A stretch of DNA of 64,000 nt. Origin: Lachnospiraceae bacterium (GTDB lineage: Bacteria > Bacillota > Clostridia > Lachnospirales > Lachnospiraceae). The position numbers and the translations under genes were made by a program. The notes under the pieces are model-generated. The model was not told the origin of the DNA and searched no databases. It was given only the letters and a program-made list of their open reading frames with translations. The stretch lies in the NCBI GenBank assembly GCA_014804425.1, contig JAAUZV010000007.1, positions 154,851 through 218,850 on the forward strand, given 5' to 3'. This document shows positions 50,604 through 60,079 of the stretch, piece after piece; position 1 is the stretch's first letter; each line of letters begins with the position of its first letter.

Positions 50604-52094
50604 ATGGATTTGATTTGTAATTTTCCCTGTATATCAATTGTCATGTGTATTTTGGGAGGAATCGTCAGCTCCGCGCTGAAGGGCAGAGCCGCAAAATATC
50701 TGAACGCTGTGATCTTACTGGCAGTAACGATCATGTCGGCATTTGTGTTCGGGTACACGATCATGACGGGAGAAAGTTTTACCTATGTGATGGGGCGTTT
50801 TCCGGCGCCATGGGGTAACGAATTGCGTGCCGGTGTGCTCGAAGGCGGCATGGCGTTGTTTTTCTGTGTCATTATGATGCTTTCGCTGTTCGGAGGGCAG
50901 GAGAAGCTGCACACGGAGATCGAACCGCAGAAGCTGAATCTTTATTATATTTTGTGCGATCTGCTTTTAAGCTCGCTGCTTTCACTTGTATATACCAACG
51001 ATCTGTTTACGGCGTATGTGTTTGTCGAGATCAACACGATCTCCGCATGCGGACTTATCATGATCAGTCAGACAGGGCGGACAATCGAGGCGGCGACGCG
51101 CTATATGATCATGAGTCTGCTCGGTTCCGGTATGCTGCTGCTCAGCATCTGTATGCTCTATGATATGACGGGTCATCTTTTGATGGAAAACATCCACCAG
51201 ACGCTGAGGGCGAGCGTGACGGCGGGAAGGTTCCATGTGCCGCTCATGATCACGATCGGTATGCTGTGTGTGGGAATCGCCATTAAGAGCGCGCTGTTTC
51301 CGTTCCATACATGGCTGCCGGATGCGTACGGTTATTCGACGGTTTCGAGTGCTGCCATTCTTTCCAGTCTTGTGTCAAAAGGATATATCTTTTTATTGAT
51401 CAAGATCATCTACCGCGTGATCGGCTTTGATGTGATCTATGCGAGCAGAGTGACGGATATTTTATTTGTGTTCGGCGTGGCGGGTATGATCATCGGTTCG
51501 CTCTCCGCCATCAAAGAAAACGATATTTACCGCATGACCGCATTTTCGTCCGTGGCGCAGATCGGTTATATTTATATGGGCTTCGGGCTCGGTACGCAGG
51601 CAGCGATGGTGGCGAGTGTTTTCCATATCCTGTCGCATGCCGTGACGAAAGCGCTGCTGTTTTTATCGGCGGCGGGGCTTGCGGACGCGTCGGGCGGCAG
51701 CAGGCGCTTCATTGATCTGACGGGATCGGGGTATCGAAATAAGATCGCCGGCATTGCGTTCGCGGCAGGCGCACTCTCCATGGTCGGAATTCCGTTGTTT
51801 TCCGGTTTTATCAGTAAGCTGCTGTTTGCGGAGGCGTCAGTGCGCAACAACGGAAAAATGCTGCCGGCTATGATCGCGCTTGCGATCAGCACGATCCTGA
51901 ATGCGATTTATTTTATGAAGACCGTGATCCGGATCTATACGCCGGTAAAGACGGATCAGGAGAAGATTTTGTTAAAAAAGCATAAACTCTTTGCGGCATC
52001 AATGGCATGTTTTATTGCGTTAAACATATTTTTGGGACTCTGTTCCGACTGGATCGTGGATCTGATCGAAACGGGATTGGAGATGTTTGTATGA
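50604..52094 (+). CDS. mrpD: first MrpD/NuoM-like antiporter subunit
   Basis: A 496-residue protein with about 14 helices. Ion-path residues are kept: Glu in NDLFTAYVFVEINTISACGL, Lys in GIAIKSALFPFHTWLPDAYG, and Lys in AAILSSLVSKGYIFLLIKI. The SSVAQIGYIYMGFGLG and HILSHAVTKALLFLSAAGL blocks follow, as in the NuoL/M/N family. ATG 50604 has GAGGG 6 bp upstream; 50598 is an alternative. Its stop overlaps the next start. Confidence 0.93.
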   Translation: MDLICNFPCISIVMCILGGIVSSALKGRAAKYLNAVILLAVTIMSAFVFGYTIMTGESFTYVMGRFPAPWGNELRAGVLEGGMALFFCVIMMLSLFGGQEKLHTEIEPQKLNLYYILCDLLLSSLLSLVYTNDLFTAYVFVEINTISACGLIMISQTGRTIEAATRYMIMSLLGSGMLLLSICMLYDMTGHLLMENIHQTLRASVTAGRFHVPLMITIGMLCVGIAIKSALFPFHTWLPDAYGYSTVSSAAILSSLVSKGYIFLLIKIIYRVIGFDVIYASRVTDILFVFGVAGMIIGSLSAIKENDIYRMTAFSSVAQIGYIYMGFGLGTQAAMVASVFHILSHAVTKALLFLSAAGLADASGGSRRFIDLTGSGYRNKIAGIAFAAGALSMVGIPLFSGFISKLLFAEASVRNNGKMLPAMIALAISTILNAIYFMKTVIRIYTPVKTDQEKILLKKHKLFAASMACFIALNIFLGLCSDWIVDLIETGLEMFV

Positions 52095-53602
52095 GCAATT
52101 TACTATTACCGATTCTTTTTCCGATCGCGGCAGGCATCGCAATCCTTGCGCTGCCGAAAAAAGTGTTTGCGTTCGGACGTTCCGGAGGGGAGCGAAGGGG
52201 ACTTTGTATCATAACCGGCGGATTTTTTGTTGTGACGGCGCTGCTTTTGGTGATGGCGCTTCTTACGACAACATCGAAGGATGCGCCGCAGATCGCATTC
52301 TTTTTGACAAGAAAGCTGCCGATCCAGTTTGGCTTTGATGCGCTCGGGCGTGTATTTGCGGTCATGATCTCGGTCGTCATGCTGCTTGCCGGCTGTTTTT
52401 CGTTTGTCTATATGAAGCATGAGAATCGGGAAAAGCGGTATTACGGATTTTATCTGATCGTATACGGCATGCTGAACGGACTTTGTTTTGCGGATAATCT
52501 GATGACCTTTTATCTGTTTTATGAGCTGATGACGATCACGAGCATGCCGCTGGTATTGCATACGCAGACGAAGGAAGCCATTCTTGCAGGCTTAAAATAT
52601 CTATTTTATTCCTTCTGCGGCGCGTACATGGTATTGTTCGGGCTGTTCTGTTTAAGCCGTTTCTGTCTTTCCAACACGCTGACGTTTGGGGCGGGCGGTA
52701 TTTTGGATAGAACGCTTGTCGAGGGACACGAGACGCTTCTTCTGGTGACGGCGTTTTTGATGATCCTTGGTTTCAGCGTGAAAGCGGGCATGTTTCCGCT
52801 CCATGCATGGCTGACAAAAGCACATCCCGCCGCACCTGCGCCGGTATCCGCCGTGCTCTCCGGTATTGTAGTGAAAGCGGGTGTGCTCGGCGTGATCCGC
52901 GTCGTGTATTATCTGTTCGGCACACAGTTCCTTGCGGGTACATGGGTGCAGTACACATGGCTGGTGTTATCGCTGCTTACGATCCTGATGGGTTCGATGA
53001 TGGCATATTTGGAAAAGGGCTTAAAAAAGCGGCTCGCGTATTCCACGATCAGTCAGGCCTCCTACATTTTGTTCGGGCTTGCGCTGATGCAGCAGACGGC
53101 GTTCACAGGCGCTGTTTTACACACCGTATTTCATGCGTTCATCAAATCGGCGTTGTTTTTGGCGGCAGGCGCGGTCATTTACCAGACCGGCAAAAAAAAT
53201 GTTTCCGAGCTTTCCGGCATCGGCAAGGAAATGCCGATCGTGATGTGGTGCTATACGATCGCCTCGCTCGGACTGATCGGTATTCCGCCCGCGAGCGGTT
53301 TTATCAGCAAATGGTATTTGGCGCTGGGATCGCTTGATTTCGGTGTGCGCGCATTTGCCTATACCGGTGTGATCGTGCTGCTTGTCAGCGCGCTTTTGAC
53401 TGCGGGGTATCTTTTACCGATCACGATCAGGGGCTTTTTTGTAGGAGATGATTACGATTATCAGGCGTTAAAAAAGAAAGAGCCGTCGAAGCTGATGACG
53501 ATACCGCTGATCCTGCTGGCGGCGGCGACGCTGCTGCTCGGTATGTTTCCGAACGGGTTGATTTCCTATATCGGAGATATTGCCGCGGCTATCATGCGAT
53601 AG
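52091..53602 (+). CDS. second NuoM-like antiporter subunit
   Basis: A 503-residue antiporter-like membrane subunit. The ATG at 52091 overlaps the previous stop (ATGA). It keeps Glu in DNLMTFYLFYELMTITSMPL, Lys in SVKAGMFPLHAWLTKAHPAAPAPVSAVLSGIVVKAGVLGVIR (two Lys), and HTVFHAFIKSALFLAAGAVIYQTG. AYSTISQASYILFGLAL is the loop typical of the family. It is closer to hydrogenase/Mbh-type antiporter subunits than to the first one. Function: proton or Na+ translocation in the complex. Confidence 0.92.
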   Translation: MSNLLLPILFPIAAGIAILALPKKVFAFGRSGGERRGLCIITGGFFVVTALLLVMALLTTTSKDAPQIAFFLTRKLPIQFGFDALGRVFAVMISVVMLLAGCFSFVYMKHENREKRYYGFYLIVYGMLNGLCFADNLMTFYLFYELMTITSMPLVLHTQTKEAILAGLKYLFYSFCGAYMVLFGLFCLSRFCLSNTLTFGAGGILDRTLVEGHETLLLVTAFLMILGFSVKAGMFPLHAWLTKAHPAAPAPVSAVLSGIVVKAGVLGVIRVVYYLFGTQFLAGTWVQYTWLVLSLLTILMGSMMAYLEKGLKKRLAYSTISQASYILFGLALMQQTAFTGAVLHTVFHAFIKSALFLAAGAVIYQTGKKNVSELSGIGKEMPIVMWCYTIASLGLIGIPPASGFISKWYLALGSLDFGVRAFAYTGVIVLLVSALLTAGYLLPITIRGFFVGDDYDYQALKKKEPSKLMTIPLILLAAATLLLGMFPNGLISYIGDIAAAIMR

Positions 53603-53617
53603 AAGGGGGGAAGACAG

Positions 53618-55108
53618 ATGAATCCGGTAGCATTATTTATTGTGATTATGATTCCGCTTGCAGGCGGTGCGCTCATTTTGTTTCTTCCCTTCAAAAAACG
53701 GAGGCAGTTTGAGATTTATACGGAAACGGTCGTGCTGATCACATCCGTACTGTTTCTTCTCCTGCTCACGAAAAAGCCGACGGGAACGTTTACGCTGGTG
53801 AGCTTTGTCAATCATTTGACGATCTCGTTCCGGCTTGACGGCATGTCCATGGTATTTGGCGGACTGATCGCAGGACTGTGGCCGTTTGCGACGCTCTATG
53901 CCTTTGAGTATATGCGGCATGAAGAAAACCATCTGGGGGAATGGCATGCGCGTCGGTTTTTTGCTTTTTATACCATGACCTTCAGCATCACGCTCGGTAT
54001 CGCGCTTGCCGATAATCTGTTGACGATGTACTGCTTTTATGAGATGCTGACGCTCATTACACTGCCGCTTGTCATGTATACGATGACGCGGGAAGCGATC
54101 CTTGCGAGCCGGAAGTATCTGTACTATTCGCTCGGCGGTGCGGCATTTGGCTTTATTGCGCTGATCTTTATCATCGTGTACGGAAATGTTTCGTTCCGCT
54201 ACGGCGGGAGCCTTGATCTGGGAGCGATCGGTTCAAGGATCAATGTGCTTCTTTTGGTATATGTGTTTGCGTTTTTCGGTTTCGGCGTGAAGGCGGCGGT
54301 CTGCCCGTTCAATGCGTGGCTTCCGGCGGCGAGCGTTGCGCCGACGCCCGTCACGGCGCTTTTACACGCAGTCGCCGTTGTGAAATCAGGCGCTTATGCG
54401 GTCCTGCGGCTGACCTATTATTGTTTCGGCGCGGAATTTTTAAGCGGAACATGGGCGCAGGATGTCGTGCTGGCAGCGGCGATCGTTACGATTTTGTACG
54501 GCAGCGCACGTGCGGTGAAGGAAACGCATTTTAAGCGGCGGCTTGCATATTCCACGATCTCGAATCTTTCTTATATTTTATTCGGCGCGGCTCTAATGTC
54601 TCCGGCAGGACTTGTGGGAGCGCTCACGCATATGATGTTTCATGGTGTCATGAAGATTTGTTCCTTTTTCTGTGCGGGTGCGGTCATTTGCCAAAGCGGC
54701 AGGATTTATGTGCATCAGCTTGACGGACTGGGCAGAAAGATGCCGCGTGTATTTGGAATGTTTACGTTGTCGGCGCTGGCGCTGATGGGCGTGCCGGGGC
54801 TGTGCGGTTTTGTGAGTAAGTGGAATCTGGCGGCTGCGGCGATGGAAAGCGGGAATCTGCTTGCCTATCTCGGTGTGGGAGTGTTATTGATATCAGCGCT
54901 GCTTACGGCAATCTATATGCTGACCGTCGTCGTGCGCGCATTCTTTCCGCAGAGGGAGATTTCCTATGCCGCACTGGAGGGGATTCATGACCCGAACTGG
55001 TATATGCTCGTGCCGCTTTTTGTATTTTGCATTATGATCGTATTTTTGGGGCTGTACTCCACGCCGTTTGTCGATTTTCTGACGACGATCGGAAAAGGTT
55101 TAATTTGA
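53618..55108 (+). CDS. third NuoM-like antiporter subunit
   Basis: A 496-residue antiporter-like subunit, 15 bp after the second with AAGGGGG upstream. It keeps Glu in DNLLTMYCFYEMLTLITLPLVMYT and Lys in FGVKAAVCPFNAWLPAASVAPTPVTALLHAVAVVKSGAYAVLR. The block AYSTISNLSYILFGAAL follows. Similarity to the second subunit is visible along the length (for example MYTMTREAILASRKYLYYSLGG beside LHTQTKEAILAGLKYLFYSFCG), so they arose by duplication. Confidence 0.92.
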   Translation: MNPVALFIVIMIPLAGGALILFLPFKKRRQFEIYTETVVLITSVLFLLLLTKKPTGTFTLVSFVNHLTISFRLDGMSMVFGGLIAGLWPFATLYAFEYMRHEENHLGEWHARRFFAFYTMTFSITLGIALADNLLTMYCFYEMLTLITLPLVMYTMTREAILASRKYLYYSLGGAAFGFIALIFIIVYGNVSFRYGGSLDLGAIGSRINVLLLVYVFAFFGFGVKAAVCPFNAWLPAASVAPTPVTALLHAVAVVKSGAYAVLRLTYYCFGAEFLSGTWAQDVVLAAAIVTILYGSARAVKETHFKRRLAYSTISNLSYILFGAALMSPAGLVGALTHMMFHGVMKICSFFCAGAVICQSGRIYVHQLDGLGRKMPRVFGMFTLSALALMGVPGLCGFVSKWNLAAAAMESGNLLAYLGVGVLLISALLTAIYMLTVVVRAFFPQREISYAALEGIHDPNWYMLVPLFVFCIMIVFLGLYSTPFVDFLTTIGKGLI

Positions 55109-55125
55109 AAAGGATGTGAGATGTG

Positions 55126-57300
55126 ATGGAAGGAAATCCGATTCCGGCAATACTTATTTTTTATCCAATGTTTGCGGCGGTCGCGGTATATCTGATCGGG
55201 CGCGACAATAAAAAGATCAGGGATTATATTGTACAGCTTGTGGGTGTGACGGAACTTCTCGCGTTTGTTATCGTGGCGGTGTGTTTTCAAGAGACGGGGG
55301 CGCTTTCGTTCACGTGGAACGGCTTTGCCGGTCTGGGAATGCATGTTACGCTGGACGGTTTTCGTGTGCTCTATGGTCTGATTGCGGCGCTCATGTGGAT
55401 GATGACGGCGCTGTTTTCTGGTGAATATTTTGCGCATTACCGCAATCGGAACCGTTATTATTTCTTTTATCTGATGACGCTCGGGGCGACGGTGGGCGTA
55501 TTCCTTTCGTCGGATCTTTATACGACGTTCCTGTTTTTTGAGATCATGTCGTTTACGTCCTATGTGTGGGTTGCGCATGACGAAAAACCGGAGTCCCTTC
55601 GGGCGGCGGCAACCTATCTGGGCGTGGCGGTCATCGGCGGTCTTGTGATGCTCATGGGATTATTTCTGCTTTATCGCACGGTCGGTACACTCGATATGGC
55701 ATCTCTTTATGAGGCATGTGCCGCATGTACGGATAAGCGCATGCTTTACGCGGCGGGCATTTGTCTGCTGTTTGGTTTCGGCGCAAAGGCGGGCGCGTTC
55801 CCGCTGCATATCTGGCTGCCGAAGGCGCATCCGGTCGCACCGGCGCCCGCGTCGGCATTGCTGTCCGGTATTTTGACAAAATCGGGTATTTTCGGTATTT
55901 TGGTCGTAAGCTGTAATGTCTTTTCCCGGAATGCGGCATGGGGAGCGCTCATTTTAACGCTTGGCGTGATCACGATGGTGGCAGGCGCAGTGCTTGCGCT
56001 GTTTTCTGTTGACTTAAAAAGGACGCTTGCCTGCTCGTCCATGTCGCAGATCGGTTTTATCCTTGTCGGCGTCGGAATGCTCTGTATCTTAAACGGCGGG
56101 GGCAACGGCATCCTGCATGCGGAGATCGCGGCACGCGGAACGCTGCTGCATATGGTGAATCATTCGCTTATTAAGCTTGTGCTGTTCATGGCGGCGGGCG
56201 TTGTGTTTATGAATGTGCATAAGCTGAATCTGAATGACATCCGGGGTTTCGGCCGGAAAAAGCCGCTGCTGCATCTTGCCTTTTTATCCGGTGCGCTCGG
56301 GATTGCGGGCGTGCCGCTGTTTAACGGCTATATCAGTAAAACGCTGCTGCATGAGAGTATTGTCATGGCAAAGGAACTGGCGTTACATGCGCCGATCGCG
56401 GACTGGGTTGGGGCAGCATTTCCGTTTGGCTATGAATGGAACACGTTTTCGCTGTTTGTGACGAGTCCGAGGACACTGGAGATTGTGGAATGGCTGTTTT
56501 TGATCAGCGGCGGGCTGACGGCTGCTTATATGCTCAAGCTGTATATTTGTCTGTTTTGGGAGAAAAATAAGGATGCGGAAGAACAGGCGCGCTTCGACGG
56601 TATGAAGGCGTATATGAACAAAAAAAGCGCATTTGCGATCGTGGGAAGCGCTGTGCTGCTTCTGGTGATGGGATCGCTCCCGTATCTGATCACAGATAAG
56701 ATCGGTGCGTTTGGTGAGAATATTTTTCATGTGTCGCCCGCGCATGAAGCCGTGTCCTATTTTGGATTGGAAAGCTTAAAGGGCGGACTCATTTCCCTTG
56801 CGATCGGTGTTGTCCTCTATTTCGGTGTCGTGCGGACGTTTTTGATGAAGGATGAGAAAAGCGGAGAGCAGCTCTATATCAACCGGCTTCCTAAGTGGTT
56901 TGACTTGGAAAACGGAGTGTACCGCCCGATCCTCTTAAAGGGGATTCCCGCAGTGCTCGGCTTTTTCTGCCGCATTTTGGACACGCTGACGGACGGCATA
57001 TTGATCGTGCTCAGAAAAACGGTATTTCGGGAGAGCCCGATTCCCCATGAGCGGGAGCAGGGGACGATCTTTACCGATATGGCAGGCTCTGTGGGCGACT
57101 TTTTCCATCGTCTGCTCAACCGGACGATCCGCAGAAAGCATCCGAAAACGCTGACGCGAAGCTATCGTCAAGTCATCGCTTTAAAGCGGGAGGAATTCCG
57201 CGAAAATAATGTACTGATCGCGCGCAGCTTATCGTTTGGTCTGCTGTTGTTCTGCGCAGGATTTCTGTTTACGGTCATTTATCTGCTTTTCAGAGCGTAA
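55126..57300 (+). CDS. NuoL/MrpA-like antiporter subunit, long form
   Basis: A 724-residue membrane protein, the last of the operon. The core (about 1-490) keeps Glu in SDLYTTFLFFEIMSFTSYVWV and the Lys pair in FGAKAGAFPLHIWLPKAHPVAPAPASALLSGILTKSGIFGIL. MVNHSLIKLVLFMAAGVVFMN follows. Then come additional helices and a cytosolic C-tail with Arg and Lys (MAGSVGDFFHRLLNRTIRRK) and a final helix. It lacks DUF4040 and MnhB parts of canonical MrpA, which are separate genes here. GTG 55123 is an alternative start. Confidence 0.9.
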   Translation: MEGNPIPAILIFYPMFAAVAVYLIGRDNKKIRDYIVQLVGVTELLAFVIVAVCFQETGALSFTWNGFAGLGMHVTLDGFRVLYGLIAALMWMMTALFSGEYFAHYRNRNRYYFFYLMTLGATVGVFLSSDLYTTFLFFEIMSFTSYVWVAHDEKPESLRAAATYLGVAVIGGLVMLMGLFLLYRTVGTLDMASLYEACAACTDKRMLYAAGICLLFGFGAKAGAFPLHIWLPKAHPVAPAPASALLSGILTKSGIFGILVVSCNVFSRNAAWGALILTLGVITMVAGAVLALFSVDLKRTLACSSMSQIGFILVGVGMLCILNGGGNGILHAEIAARGTLLHMVNHSLIKLVLFMAAGVVFMNVHKLNLNDIRGFGRKKPLLHLAFLSGALGIAGVPLFNGYISKTLLHESIVMAKELALHAPIADWVGAAFPFGYEWNTFSLFVTSPRTLEIVEWLFLISGGLTAAYMLKLYICLFWEKNKDAEEQARFDGMKAYMNKKSAFAIVGSAVLLLVMGSLPYLITDKIGAFGENIFHVSPAHEAVSYFGLESLKGGLISLAIGVVLYFGVVRTFLMKDEKSGEQLYINRLPKWFDLENGVYRPILLKGIPAVLGFFCRILDTLTDGILIVLRKTVFRESPIPHEREQGTIFTDMAGSVGDFFHRLLNRTIRRKHPKTLTRSYRQVIALKREEFRENNVLIARSLSFGLLLFCAGFLFTVIYLLFRA

Positions 57301-57448
57301 GGCAGGCTTGGAAGGGGATGGGCTGACGGAATCTATTGTATTTCAGGGTGTGGGTATGCTACAATGTCGTGAGACATGGTACCTGACTGAACAGGCATGT
57401 ACGGTGCCTGCCCGAAGCGAGATTACATGTAAGGATGGAGGACATGTT

Positions 57449-57877
57449 GTGAAAAAGATCATTGCCCTGTGCAAGCAATATCGTGAAATCATTGTCTATC
57501 TGATCGTCGGGGTGATGACGACGATCGTGAGTTGGGCCGCCTATGCTGTTTGTAAGCTTTTTCTGGATGTGCAGGATCCGATACAAATGGATGTGGCTGT
57601 TGTCATCCGCTGGACAACAGGTGTGGTGTTTGCTTATTTTACGAACCGCGCTTTTGTTTTCCAAAGTAAAAATCCGAATATGTTAAAGGAAGCGATTTCC
57701 TTTACCTCTTCCCGCTTAGTCACGCTGGTATTGGAGCTGGTGATCATGCGGGTATTACCGTTTGTGTTTGGCTTGAATGACTGGATCTCGACATTTATCG
57801 CTGCCGTGGTCATCACGGTCACAAATTATATATTCAGTAAATTTATTGTATTCAGAAAGAAAAAAGAGGATTCCTGA
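57449..57877 (+). CDS. GtrA-like small membrane protein
   Basis: A 142-residue protein with four helices, starting at GTG (57449) with GGAGG 7 bp upstream. GtrA features: YREIIVYLIVGVMTTIVSWAAYAVCKLF, VIRWTTGVVFAYFTNRAFVFQSK and AVVITVTNYIFSKFIVFRKK. The GtrA family is thought to move polyprenyl-linked sugars across the membrane for wall or O-antigen glycosylation. The 148-bp gap after the antiporter operon contains an extended -10-like TGGGTATGCTACAAT, a possible promoter. The next gene begins 1 bp after its stop. Confidence 0.92.
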   Translation: MKKIIALCKQYREIIVYLIVGVMTTIVSWAAYAVCKLFLDVQDPIQMDVAVVIRWTTGVVFAYFTNRAFVFQSKNPNMLKEAISFTSSRLVTLVLELVIMRVLPFVFGLNDWISTFIAAVVITVTNYIFSKFIVFRKKKEDS

Positions 57878-57878
57878 C

Positions 57879-58484
57879 ATGGAAAAAAAAGAGACGCTCC
57901 CCAATATCAAAAAAGAGTTTACGCTTGGTTTTTCAGCGCTGGCAGTCAATACTGTTTTGCTTTATGCGGGTGTATTTCTTTTTTCTCTCCTCTATAAGGC
58001 AGGGGCAAAGGAATCACAGTTGTTATCGGCGGCTTGGGCGGGGGATGCATCCTCGCAGACCTTTTTTGTGCAGCCGGCATTGGCGCTGATCGGTATTTTT
58101 CTTTTATTTGCACTGAAAAATGTGTATGATTTTCGTTTCTACCGCATTCAGCTTCAGGCGAAGAACGATCATGCGAAACTGAGGCGTGTGATGGAATGGA
58201 TTCTTTATGTGCTTGTGATGGTGCTGCTCGTCGCACTGATCTTTATCTGCTTTAGCTGCGGCAAGAACTTTTTTGACACTTATACCTTTGAGAGCGCGGC
58301 GCTTGGCAATGCGGCATATTCCCTGCTCTATTTTGTTTTACCGCTTCTTTATATCATTCATGCGGTCATCAGGATCATCCTGAATAAAGCAGGTATCAAG
58401 ACGGGGGACGAGAAACCGAAGACGCGCGCCGAACGGCGGAGGGAAGACAGGGATAAGGCGAAAAAGGCAGCCGGAAAGAAGTGA
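57879..58484 (+). CDS. membrane protein of unknown function
   Basis: A 201-residue protein with four predicted membrane segments (about 18-40, 63-85, 110-130, 145-170), joined by charged loops, and a very basic C-tail rich in R, K and E (TRAERRREDRDKAKKAAGKK). I do not recognise it. It begins 1 bp after the GtrA-like gene, so they are coupled. It might assist in glycolipid or wall-polymer export with the GtrA-like protein; inference only. AGAGGA lies before the ATG. Confidence 0.78.
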   Translation: MEKKETLPNIKKEFTLGFSALAVNTVLLYAGVFLFSLLYKAGAKESQLLSAAWAGDASSQTFFVQPALALIGIFLLFALKNVYDFRFYRIQLQAKNDHAKLRRVMEWILYVLVMVLLVALIFICFSCGKNFFDTYTFESAALGNAAYSLLYFVLPLLYIIHAVIRIILNKAGIKTGDEKPKTRAERRREDRDKAKKAAGKK

Positions 58485-58527
58485 CAATCAGTTACAGAAA
58501 AGCGATACATAGAAAGCAGGGGGTATA

Positions 58528-58583
58528 GATTGAAAAATCAAAGATTTTTCAATCGGCAAATTTGTGCTGACGCCCAAATTCGC
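58528..58583. repeat. two hairpins upstream of the thioesterase gene
   Basis: GATTGAAAAATC (58528-58539) and its perfect complement (58543-58554) enclose an AAA loop. A second stem pairs GCAAATTTG (58556-58564) with CAAATTCGC (58575-58583), one G-T. The layout copies that at 12062-12107. It may end the upstream transcript. Confidence 0.5.
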
Positions 58584-58610
58584 GGGCTATAGGCAGCATG
58601 GAGGATTATC

Positions 58611-59129
58611 ATGAAAGTAATCGGAAAACAAAGAAACAGCAAAATGTGCTTTATCTGCGGGATGGATAATCCGATCGGTCTGAAGGCACAGTTTTATAAT
58701 ATGGAAGACGGAAGCGTCATGACGCCGTTTGTATTCCGCAAGGAGCATCAGAGCTTTCCGGAAAGAGTGCACGGCGGACTGGCGGCGACGATGATCGATG
58801 AGCTGGGACTGCGGGCAATGTGGGCCAAGGATCAGTCGGAGGAGTCTTTCGGCGTGACGATGTCATTGTCGGTAAAATACCGCAAGCCCGTACCTTATGA
58901 CGAGGAGCTGTTTGCAAGGGGGATCGTGGTAAAAGAAACGCCGAAGTTTGTGACGATCGTTTCCGAGATTTATGACCGGGCCGGCGATCTGCTTGTAAAC
59001 GGCGAAGCGGTGTATATTAAGCTGAGTCCCGAACAGATTGTCAGCGATGCGGTGGATACGCATGATGAGATGTGTTATCTGATAGAGGATGATGTACGGG
59101 AGCTCCCGTTTGCAAAAAAGAGTCGATAG
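58611..59129 (+). CDS. PaaI-like hotdog-fold thioesterase
   Basis: A 172-residue acyl-CoA thioesterase-like protein. The N-terminus NSKMCFICGMDNPIGLKAQFYN is common to one PaaI subfamily. The hotdog core has ERVHGGLAATMIDELGLRAMW, with the likely catalytic Asp or Glu on the helix after HGG, then VKYRKPVPYDEELFARGIVVKETPKFVTIVSEI. The substrate is unknown. GGAGGA precedes the ATG. It lies just ahead of the fumarase genes with its own hairpin in between. Confidence 0.9.
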   Translation: MKVIGKQRNSKMCFICGMDNPIGLKAQFYNMEDGSVMTPFVFRKEHQSFPERVHGGLAATMIDELGLRAMWAKDQSEESFGVTMSLSVKYRKPVPYDEELFARGIVVKETPKFVTIVSEIYDRAGDLLVNGEAVYIKLSPEQIVSDAVDTHDEMCYLIEDDVRELPFAKKSR

Positions 59130-59181
59130 GGCTCTTTTTTAACAGGTTCATACACCGCAAAAGCAAGGAGGATATCGGGAT

Positions 59182-60024
59182 ATGAGGAACATTCGGACAG
59201 CGGACGTGACCGCTGCGATCAAAGAGATGTGCATAGAGGCCAATCATTTTTTAGCGCCCGATATGAGAGAGGCGATGGAGCGGGCAGCAGAAGGGGAAGT
59301 ATCGGAGCTTGGCGGGCAGATCTTAAAGCAGCTCAAAGAAAACATGCGGCTTGCGGGCGAGGAGCAGATACCGATCTGTCAGGACACGGGAATGGCGGTC
59401 GTCTTCATGGAGATCGGACAGGATGTGCATTTTGAAGGCGGGAGTCTGGAGGAGGCAGTCAACGAGGGCATCCGTCAGGGATATACCGAGGGGTATTTGC
59501 GTAAGTCCGTCGTGCGCGATCCGCTCATCCGGGAAAATACAAAGGATAACACACCGGGTATCATTCATTACAGTATCGTGGACGGCGATCAGGTGACGAT
59601 CACGGTTGCGCCGAAAGGCTTCGGCAGCGAAAATATGAGCCGCGTATTTATGTTAAAACCCGCGGACGGCGCGGAGGGAGTGAAAAACGCGATCTTGACG
59701 GCGGTGCGCGATGCGGGACCGAACGCCTGCCCGCCGATGGTGGTCGGCGTCGGTATCGGCGGCACGTTTGAGAAATGTGCGCTTCTGGCGAAAAAAGCAT
59801 TAACGCGCCCGGCGGGGTCTCATTCCGAAATCCCTTATGTGCGCGATATGGAACAGGAGCTGCTTGGGACGATCAATGAGCTGGGTATCGGACCCGCAGG
59901 GCTCGGCGGCAGTACGACAGCGCTTGCCGTCAATATTTTAACGTATCCGACACATATCGCAGGGCTGCCGGTGGGCGTGAATATCTGCTGTCATGTGAAC
60001 CGGCATGCGGTGCGGGTATTATAA
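59182..60024 (+). CDS. fumA: class I fumarase/tartrate dehydratase, alpha subunit
   Basis: A 280-residue subunit that makes up the [4Fe-4S]-binding half of a two-subunit fumarate hydratase. Cluster Cys candidates are in IPICQDTGMAV, GPNACPPMVVGVGIGGTFEKCALLAKKAL. Other marks are NTKDNTPGIIHYSIVDGDQV and GPAGLGGSTTALAVNILTYPTHIAGLPVGVNICCHVNRHA. L-tartrate dehydratase alpha is an equally close relative, so the substrate is only likely fumarate/malate. AAGGAGG sits upstream. The beta subunit is 55 bp downstream. Confidence 0.92.
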   Translation: MRNIRTADVTAAIKEMCIEANHFLAPDMREAMERAAEGEVSELGGQILKQLKENMRLAGEEQIPICQDTGMAVVFMEIGQDVHFEGGSLEEAVNEGIRQGYTEGYLRKSVVRDPLIRENTKDNTPGIIHYSIVDGDQVTITVAPKGFGSENMSRVFMLKPADGAEGVKNAILTAVRDAGPNACPPMVVGVGIGGTFEKCALLAKKALTRPAGSHSEIPYVRDMEQELLGTINELGIGPAGLGGSTTALAVNILTYPTHIAGLPVGVNICCHVNRHAVRVL

Positions 60025-60079
60025 AGGAAAAAGCAGACACGAAAGCCATTTTAATTTGCAGAAAGGCAGGACTTCTGAT

